Shown: piece after piece, positions 56,185-64,000 of the stretch
Layout of the letters: each line of letters begins with the position of its first letter
How positions within the stretch are numbered: position 1 is the first letter of the stretch
Source of the DNA: Enoplolaimus lenunculus
Lineage: Eukaryota > Nematoda > Enoplea > Enoplida > Thoracostomopsidae
Direction: 5' to 3'
Length of the DNA: 64,000 bases
Assembly (NCBI GenBank): GCA_030248215.1
Contig: JASANG010003018.1
Coordinates: forward strand, 155,461 to 219,460
Notes under the pieces: model-generated
Told to the model about the DNA's origin: nothing
Databases searched by the model: none
What the model saw: the letters and a program-made list of their open reading frames with translations, nothing else
Program-made: the position numbers and the translations under genes

Positions 56185-56680
56185 TTATATATAACTGTCC
56201 CATCTGTCCCAACTGTCCCATCTGTCCCAACTGTCCCATCTGTCCCATCTGTCCCAACTGTCCCATCTGTCCCATCTGTCCCATCTGTCCCAACTGTCCC
56301 GTCTGTCCCAACTGTCCCATCTGTCCCAACTGTCCCATCTGTCCCATCTGTCCCAAACTGTCCCATTTGTACCGACTGTCCCATCTGCCCAAACTGTCTC
56401 ATCTGTCCCATAGGTCCCAACTGTCCCAACTACCCAACCGTACCATCTGTCCCATCTGTCCAAACTGTCCCATTTGTTCCGACTGTCCCATCTGCCCAAA
56501 CTGTCTCATCTGTCCCAACTGTCCCGTCTGTCCCGTCTGTCCCAACTGTCCCAACTGCCCCATCTGCCCCATCTGTCCCAAACTGTCCCATTTGTACCGA
56601 CTGTCCCATCTGACCCAACTGTCTCATCTGTCCCATAGGTCCCAACTGTCCCATCTGTCCCAACTGTATTGCAGCAGCTA
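56185..56680. repeat. CATCTGTCCC/AACTGTCCC minisatellite (right arm)
   Basis: The inverse of the array at 54,150-54,640, same length to within a few bases and same order of variant units. Confidence 0.9.
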
Positions 56681-57605
56681 ATCGTATTTCAGTATGCCAT
56701 TAAGGTAGGAACCAACCACACGACGTGCACTTGTAGCAGAGAAACAATGAACGCTATGGGCTAACCCAAGCTGTAATGCCGCGCTTGGGCTAAATTATGG
56801 CTTGGGCTGTGATATATAACTTTTATTGCATATTTATTAGTATTTAGGAAAACCAAATTTTAAAATTTGTATTCAGATATCATACACTGTTCAACAAATT
56901 GGTCACTGTTAGTATACTTAATTGTTACAAAACGCAGGTGTATCAATTAGCGATCATTCCATATCTGTAACAAACACGACCGATAGGCTATTGGGTACAC
57001 GCCAAATTAATAAATTTGGTTAAGCAAATGCAAAAATGTGATACAAATGTTTACCGTTTCACATACCTACTCACACATTAAATTCTTAACGAAATTTTTA
57101 ACCTGACCATTGTTTCCGCGTGCACACATAAACAGCATTTAAGTTTGTTCCATATCATCTCCTTAGTGATGAGATGTGAAATTTGGTTCGCGAATTCAGA
57201 CATTTGATTACAAAATGAATTTGCGTTCAAGTGATGCTAAACTCTTTATATACAAAACTTCAGACCTTTTTCAAACGTTCTCACTTCACTGGCTCGTTTG
57301 GCGTTTGATCCATAAACATTTGAAGCATCCAAATAAGCTGTTAATTCGTTCGGTTGTTTTCTCACTAAAGAAACGGCAAAATTTTAAAAGCACATAAATT
57401 TAAAGAGTAAAGATAGACAAATATAAACTTTAATTCCGTTGCAATATCATCCGGGGGAGGACACTGCATTTCATTTTGCTCAAGTTTAGATTAAGATTGT
57501 TGCAAAAAATTTGTAAATGGAAGTGAAATGCATATTTGTATACTTTCTGCTTCGCAATCCGCTTTGACAGTGATCAGGGGTAATTTTTTCGAATTCCAAT
57601 TCCGG

Positions 57606-59677
57606 TGTCATAGAAAAATTTGCCCCCATAAAAATTTGCCCTACTGCACAAATTTTCATATGAAAATTTGCCTCCCCCCGGAAAAATTTTCATATAAAAA
57701 CTCGCCCTTCCTCCATTGTGAAACTTTGGAACACCCACACGTGTGATTTTGCTTATACGTCAATTTAGCCCGTAAATGTGTTTTTATAATGTGGTGTGTT
57801 AAATTTTGCCAAGCTAGATTCTAACAGTTTTTTGATAAACTTTTACACACACAAAATGTGCATATAGATATAAATATCTAAATATTTTGAAAATGAGGAG
57901 TTTTGAGTATATAATCTTTTGCTTCAAAATAATGAATATCCTACTGAAAAATAGATCGAAGAAGGGATTGAACAGAGTCGGTGGAAGGTTTTAAGAACAG
58001 GAGATCAGACGTTCTGCTTCCGATTTTGAGTTGGAAAAAGGGGTTCTTTACTTTTATAAAAAACGGCCGCAAAAGAGTCATACTTAGTGAAGAAGAACGA
58101 AAAAAGTATTCTAAACGATGCCCACGATTTGCGTGGACACCAAGGCATAAATGCAATGCATAGGTACTTAAGCGATCGCTAGTGGTGTATGGGATGGAAT
58201 GTGCTCCGATGCTTTAAGAAACACAAATTATCGTGTCACCAATGTCAACTTGTCGATAGCGGTGGATTCGACAAGCAACAGCGCGTTCTGCATCCAATAC
58301 CAGTAACATCTACATGGCACTATTTGGAAATAGATCTGATCATAATGCCAAGGTCCAACGGGTCCAACTGCTACATTCTTAGTGATATATGTATTAAGCA
58401 ATGGGCAACTGCAATACCTATTCCCAACAAAAACTGTCAAACCGTGGCGGACGAGTTATACAAGTTATTTCTACGGTTCGGTTTCCCAGCAATTTTCTGT
58501 CTTCAGATCAAGGCCTAGAATTCGTTAATGAAACTATGGAAAATTTTAGCAGCTCTAAATGATGTTGAACGCCGGTATTTCGTCTGCATATCATCCGCAG
58601 AGTCAGGGTCTGGTTGAAAGATTCAACCAGACATTACAAGAATGCTACTAAAAATGATGGGCAATGGCGACTTTGCGGATTGGGATATACACGTAATGGA
58701 AGCGACATACTGTTATAACAGAGAGTATCAAGCGTCACAAAATTCAAACCTTTCACGGTGCTTTTCGGTCGTGAGCCATATCCGGGCGATAATAAAGGTG
58801 AGGATGAAGCCATGAAAATGGCAGCATTACAGAAGGCTAGGGAAGTTATTGCTGAAAATGTTAAACGAAATATTGCACAAGTCAGGCAGTGCAAAAAAAT
58901 AGTATGCTCGAAAACGAAAAAGGTAGAACAGTTTGATGTTGAATCAAAAGTGTTGCTATATAACTCAAAAAAAGCTGGCGTGCAGGATCAAAACTTGATA
59001 ATACCTGGACCGGACCGTTTGTAATTCATGAAGCACTGCCAAAAAATTCATAGAAAATGAAAGATATGAACGGTAACGTTAAACAGAGAACAGTCAATGC
59101 CACACTGTGAAGAAATATGTCGAGCGGGAAACCAGTTCTATCGAAGAAGTGAAGAAATGTAAGCATAGGTCATTCAATCCACAAACAGTGTCAGAGTTCC
59201 GCGCGACTGCAAGAAATATCGGCTTTACAGACCCTATTCGCCCACCAAGAATGGGTATTCGCCAGCACTTGCGGAACCGAGTGAGAAAAAGGTTTGGAAT
59301 ATAGTTGGAGATGGTAACTGTTTCTTCCGAGCTTTATCATTCTGTTTAACTGGAAATGAGAAGTATCACCCGCTGATTAGAGATTACATAGTTGCTAAAA
59401 ATGGCGTCGGAAAAACTTTCGTCGTATGGTGGACTAAGCAACAACGACGTTTCAAGGGTGGGTGGGGCGGTGGGATGCGCGATGAGTGGGGTCCACGTTC
59501 CGCATCCTGGAACATACCTAATGGTATGGCTAACACTCATCGTAAAGTGTCACTGTGGGTGGTCTAAAAGTTTTCAGTGGAGGGGGCCAAATTTTAGTGA
59601 AGGGGACACTTTTTCATAGACAATTTCTATGAAAAAGTGTCCGGGCGAATTTTTTGGGGGCAAATTTTTTCATGACA
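57606..59677 (+). mobile_element. Ginger-like DNA transposon (right arm copy)
   Basis: Mirror copy of 51,143-53,222 with the same TGTCAT ends and CCGG on both sides (57,602-57,605; 59,678-59,681). Its transposase region is broken into several short frames (58,189-58,518, 58,758-59,024 and 59,107-59,304 are the best), so it cannot be active. Confidence 0.75.
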
Positions 59678-60367
59678 CCGGTAAATAGTAATTCCGTTTT
59701 CACCCTGCCAATGACATTTGCATTATAGAAACATGAGCACATTCAATACAGATTAAAAAATTTTCAAGGTAGGTGGATGGTTTATGATTTATATCGAATT
59801 GCACCGATTTAGAATTCGTTTTGCAAGCTCGCCATATTTATCGCCTATTTGGTGAGAGAACACATTGTGAGTCTCGGCGTGGCCGGTAAGGGAATACGTC
59901 CCTCTGAATTCGTACTGAGTGCATACAAATGATTTCTTGTTTACCATTAGTGTGGGTATGGTTTATATAGAGGATTATTGAGTTATGTAACATTCTATAC
60001 AACCTCCCAAAGTGACATGACATCCATTCTACCGCCGATATTTGCGTTTTCAGCACACCCAAAACCTTTTTAGGGAGTAATAGTCTAGACAACTAAATAC
60101 ACTCATAAACGATGCAACGGACAGCAAAATTATGTTAAGAGCTGAAACAGCTGCACTTCATACCCATAATTGGATGCCCATCAAAAAGGGGCGCGGGACC
60201 CTGTTGGTCCTGATGCGGCCCCCTGGAAAAGGCAGAATCGTTTCCCCACGGAGCTGGCCACCCGACAGGTGGCAAAAACTTGATAAAATTTTCGATATAT
60301 ATTTCTCTGTTTTTTGAAAGTTTTACCTTAAAAGTAAACTGAGAATTTTTTCAGCACATTATTAACC

Positions 60368-60555
60368 CCTTCTCACATTGAGTTGCCTATAGGCAACTTA
60401 GCGCAGTGTATATACGTTGAATAATATATATCGCACCGTGTTTAACAATTGCAACAAGTATACCGGGCTCGAGCGTCAAGCTCCTATACACGAGTGGTGG
60501 TATACGCCTCCTACTCCAGTTACAGGAGTTCGCTGAATTAAGTTAACAAGTCTGG
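60368..60555 (+). repeat. SINE-like element (right arm)
   Basis: Mirror copy of 50,275-50,460, containing GGGCTCGAGCGTCAAGCTCC. Confidence 0.5.
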
Positions 60556-60999
60556 AAAAGGTACATAGATTGCATAAAGTTACTTATAGACATCACGATA
60601 AAAATCCCTAAATGGTGTTAATTGATACATAGCTGCATGTTCGTGGGGCAAACGAAGTCGCGATAAAATCGCTTTAAAATGTTCCACTGCCAAGTTAGAA
60701 GATTTAAAATTACAGGAAATTAAATAATTGCAATTAACATTTGATGAAAAAAAAATTAAAAACCAATTAAAAAAACTAGCGGCTAAGAACAATAAGATGT
60801 AAAGGGAGTGAGCGGACTTAAAAAATACATGGATTCAAGCGGTTTTTGTATTCGGAAACGTTGGTAACGATTATTCTCTGGCGTAATTCACGGTAAACGA
60901 AAACGGTATCAGTTAACGTAGATGGAATTCTTGTGAAACAACATATTTCTTATCGCAAATTCGCATAATCTGGCGCAGCCAGCAGGAAACCATTTTGAA

Positions 61000-61765
61000 C
61001 TATTTATATTAAACGTTTGTTTTCAGGGTTCGCGAAGTTACCTCGATTAGAAGTTCCAGAGTTCGATAATAAAGACCCGTTCGAATGGAGACAATTCTGG
61101 GCCATTTTTTAATCCAATGCTGACAGTCAAAATATTACGAAAGTTGAGAAGTTTATTACTTACTATCGCAGCTTCGATGAACAGCAAAAGATACTGTGAA
61201 AGGACGTTGATCAATGAGCAAAACTATGGTACTGTGAAAGGACGTTGCATCAATGAGCAAAACTATGGTACTGCTGTGCAACTTTTACAACAGAGATTTA
61301 AACGTTCCAATAACTGTATAGCAGGTTTGTTGTATAGCCAACTAAAACAACTTCCGTGCAGCAGTAACAACGCTGCGTCGCTTACGAACACATTCAACGC
61401 GTGCGAGTCTTTACTACGGCAACTGGAATACGCTGGAGAAAACATGAACGCTTGTACATCGCTCGCAAATGACGTCTTCTGCAAGTACCCAACGCAAGTT
61501 CTACGAAACCTTTATCAACATTATGGAGTATGCAATGGTTCAAAATAGCTGAGATGCGCGACGTCATTTTACATTACATAAAAGATACAGACGGATTGTC
61601 TAAAGAAAATAACATATTTACAGCTGGTTACACCTCATGAGAGACCAAGAGATAGAAATTCCCGTGTAGATTCTGGTCATAATGAAGAGTCAACCAGATC
61701 GACAGCGTTGTCATCAGTTGACACGACACAATTAAACATTTCGATAGAGCGTTTTTGGTTTTAGT
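61000..61765 (+). mobile_element. BEL/Pao-type gag fragment (right arm)
   Basis: Treated as a fossil. Mirror copy of 49,050-49,830, also broken. Confidence 0.6.
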
Positions 61766-61832
61766 ACTACGTTTCAAGTTTAGACGGTAATTCCACACTC
61801 TGCAAGGTTACGTTTCTAAAATCTAGCTGCTA

Positions 61833-62258
61833 TGTATTGACCCGAATAAGAAGGGGGTAAGAGAGGGGGTCCCCATTTTGAGTCCCAATCAATAGGAGTC
61901 CGTATCCCTAGTAAGAGTCCGTAAGCGAATGGAGTCCCTAAACCTTAATTATAGTCCATAAATGTCAATTACCCCTAATTGTAGCACCAGGACCAAATAA
62001 TTTGAGTTTGAAACTTTAAAGCGTACTTACATTTTGAATATAGATTCCTAAAGTATAACCTTGTATTATCGCTCAAGCTGTTGACACAAAACAAACAACG
62101 TTTGATTCAACGGATAGTTGCAATACCGGATATATCAGTAATGAAGGGTGGCGAAAGGGCGGGGTGATAATAAATAACAGTCCGTAAATGAATAACAGAG
62201 GGTTACCCACTGTAGAGGCCGACAAATATCAGTCCCCCTCTTATTCGGGTCACTACAG
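61833..62258. repeat. CTGTAGTGACCCG MITE, copy 5 (mirror of copy 4)
   Basis: Same element as 48,556-48,981, duplicated with the arm and not by a new insertion, because its flanks match too. Confidence 0.9.
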
Positions 62259-63111
62259 TATATATAAAGATGTGTATATACTGAATTTACCCAGCTGTCC
62301 ACTACCAGCTTCAGAACGAACAAATGGTAAACAACGACGCTCATTAGTCACCGTATCTCTGGCTGGATGAAATTTATCGTTGTCTGGAATGGTAATTGGA
62401 TAGCATGCGGTACTCACGTGAATATGCGAATCACACGCGCGGCAATCCAACCCTTCGCCTCCTGAAACAAACTGTGGACAAAGTTAACAGCAGATCGTAG
62501 CCAGTGAGAAAATTTGTTGACTTTTATTACTTTACTACATTAGCATCATAGGGCGTTGGTAACCAAATGTTCGCTAGCGAGAAGGCGGCCGCACTGGTAA
62601 AATATAGAGCCCCTGAACGCCAGGGATATATTATATGAGATTTGGATTCCGAAGGGAAAAATATGAGGTGGTGTAATGCAAAAATTGGCCCAACCTCCTA
62701 TCCGGCCACGCAAAGGCGGATTAGCAATTTTCTGACAGTGGGGCGGGCTGGACAAAATATGAAACTCAAAAATTATAAGGTAGAGACATTACCATTTTGT
62801 CACAAAAACAAGTCTGACAAGCATAAACTCAGCTTTGTGTACTCTCCATAAAATTTACCCAAATTATAGACGGTACCAACAACAGACATCACACATCATC
62901 GCCAACGTATCGGCACAAGTTTTGAGGAAAGCTACAATCGTTTGATTTAACCTTGACTGGTAGAATTGTAGCAGAACTCTCTTGTTCATGTTGAACTTGA
63001 TTAAGTTGCTTTATTAATTTTTACCAGATAAAAATAAATTAGCGAATTGTGTCATCCAATATTTGCATTAAACACTTTGAAATTATTTTGGGTCATCCTT
63101 TGATCTATGTT

Positions 63112-63250
63112 AACTATAAGAGCCTGTCTGCTACACCTGAGCTTAAAACTAAAACTAAACCTAAACCTGAACCTAGGCTATGCCTCAATCTAAGCTGATT
63201 TCTAAACATAAGCCTAATCGTAAGTCTAAACCAAATCCTAAATCTAAGTT
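63112..63250. repeat. TTAGGC-family repeat (mirror)
   Basis: Mirror of 47,568-47,712. CCTAAACCTGAACCTAGG-type hexamers after GTTAACTATAAGAGCCTGTC. Confidence 0.55.
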
Positions 63251-64000
63251 ACCCAGCCTCCAATTCCTACCAATCTTTTGTGTTTAACGTGCAGACCCAG
63301 ACTCATACCTTCACCAACCATTGGTGTCAAGCCAACGTCATGATCTATCCATTGACCCATTTGCATCAGGAACATTGTAACGCTCTTATCTATTTTGTTA
63401 CCCGACAATTTCACTTTATTACTAACTTCTCGAGCCGAAGGAAGTTTGAATGCCTTGTCAATTGAAATATCTCTTTTTGGTACAGATAAACCTAAAACGC
63501 TCAAACAAACACAACAATCTTCGTGCTCATTAAAGCAAAATCACGGGAACATAAGATGGCTTTCGTGCCAATCGACACCCTCTAGAAACTTATTGGAGTA
63601 GCGCTGACACTTCAAACGCAACAAACTTACCGCTCGCTTCGCTCGCGATGATTTTCTAAACTGCCTTGTGTATGCCTTTTGACTATTGGGTTGCCCCTAA
63701 AAATATGAACTTTTTTTATTCAGACTGCTCCGCCTCTCTTACTTAACATTCCCTCGAAAAAAAGTTCGTTGGCATAATCAATAAAGCGAGATTTATATAC
63801 GCTTAAACTGTCACAAACTTAAAACTGACTATTTGGGCACGATTTCATTTTCACGTTTTCAAACAGCGCTTGAAAATTACTGCTAAATTATATAATTACT
63901 GAGCGTGCACGGTACTGAAAACGATGCCAATTCAAAGGTGACGGTCAATCAAATCAACTTGAAACCGAATTTAGAGCAATACGTAACTGAACGAAGTACA

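Larger units (their letters stand above)
57266..63491 (-). pseudogene. Inverted duplicate of peroxidase exons 7-9
   Basis: Minus-strand copies of exon 7 (63,309-63,491), exon 8 (62,291-62,461) and exon 9 (57,266-57,364). All three keep their frames and all five visible splice sites of the left arm. Exon 9 is identical in protein. Exon 8 differs by a few residues (ACYPIT for ACNPIT). Exon 7 is 3 nt longer (VPKRDISID for VPKTYSID) through small indels that cancel out. I see no matching exons 1-6 or any downstream exon in this orientation, so it is a gene fragment here. If exons 1-6 are also repeated beyond 64 kb, it could be a full second gene. Confidence 0.65.
55949..63972 (-). repeat. Right arm of the large palindrome
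   Basis: The inverse of 46,864-54,879. The inner ~1.8 kb and several patches (for example 60,132-60,317) are almost identical to the left arm. 57.9-59.3 kb and 62.5-64.0 kb carry many small differences, several of them 1-2 bp indels. Confidence 0.95.

Noticed and set aside
46864-63972. Palindrome as a simple missed-adapter read artefact
   Set aside because: A 1.07-kb unique spacer with its own ORFs separates the arms and the arms differ by substitutions. An assembly join cannot be excluded, so it is kept as a finding with checks.

Overview
The window is animal nuclear DNA. It is AT-rich, has GT-AG introns, and carries many small transposons, minisatellites and tRNA-derived repeats. The two host genes I can name are a tropomodulin and an animal haem peroxidase (myeloperoxidase/peroxidasin superfamily). 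I cannot fix the species. An invertebrate with a repeat-rich genome, possibly a tunicate, fits best. A short TTAGGC array is not enough to call it a nematode.

Layout: (1) 1-8.3 kb holds the last three coding exons of tropomodulin (+ strand, 4,647-7,934) among MITEs and repeats. (2) 9.2-13.1 kb holds a minus-strand gene for a secreted protein of GCC2/GCC3-type (ephrin-receptor-like) cysteine repeats. Its apparent start codon lies in the last unit of an 80-bp tandem array. (3) 13-19 kb is gene-free and full of MITEs. (4) 19.3-53.6 kb is one peroxidase gene on the + strand. I pieced it together from nine small exons whose splice phases all agree: a TATA box, a signal peptide split over two exons, then the N-terminal half of the peroxidase domain with its distal His and Ca2+ loop. 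Its introns hold nearly everything else: a 9.9-kb young LTR element (24.2-34.0 kb), a 6.9-kb broken composite of the same LTR family (37.0-43.8 kb), hAT-like and MITE elements, and GGGACAG minisatellites. (5) From 46.9 kb to the end of the window lies a large imperfect palindrome. Two ~8.0-kb arms (46,864-54,879 and 55,949-63,972) flank a 1.07-kb unique spacer. Peroxidase exons 7-9, a Ginger-like DNA transposon with an OTU domain, a BEL/Pao gag fragment, a SINE and a minisatellite are all present twice, head to head. The spacer carries an integrase-tail/PHD-finger ORF and a 3'-5' exonuclease-like ORF.

The most unusual items are the palindrome that duplicates part of the peroxidase gene, the Ginger/OTU transposon and PHD/exonuclease spacer at its heart, the LTR element whose longest ORF (820 codons, coiled coil) I cannot assign and in which I see no polymerase, and a MITE-like family whose interior is either TTAGGC-type hexamers or GGGACAG minisatellites.

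Limits: all exon calls, family assignments and repeat boundaries were read by eye. No alignment, database search or transcript was available.
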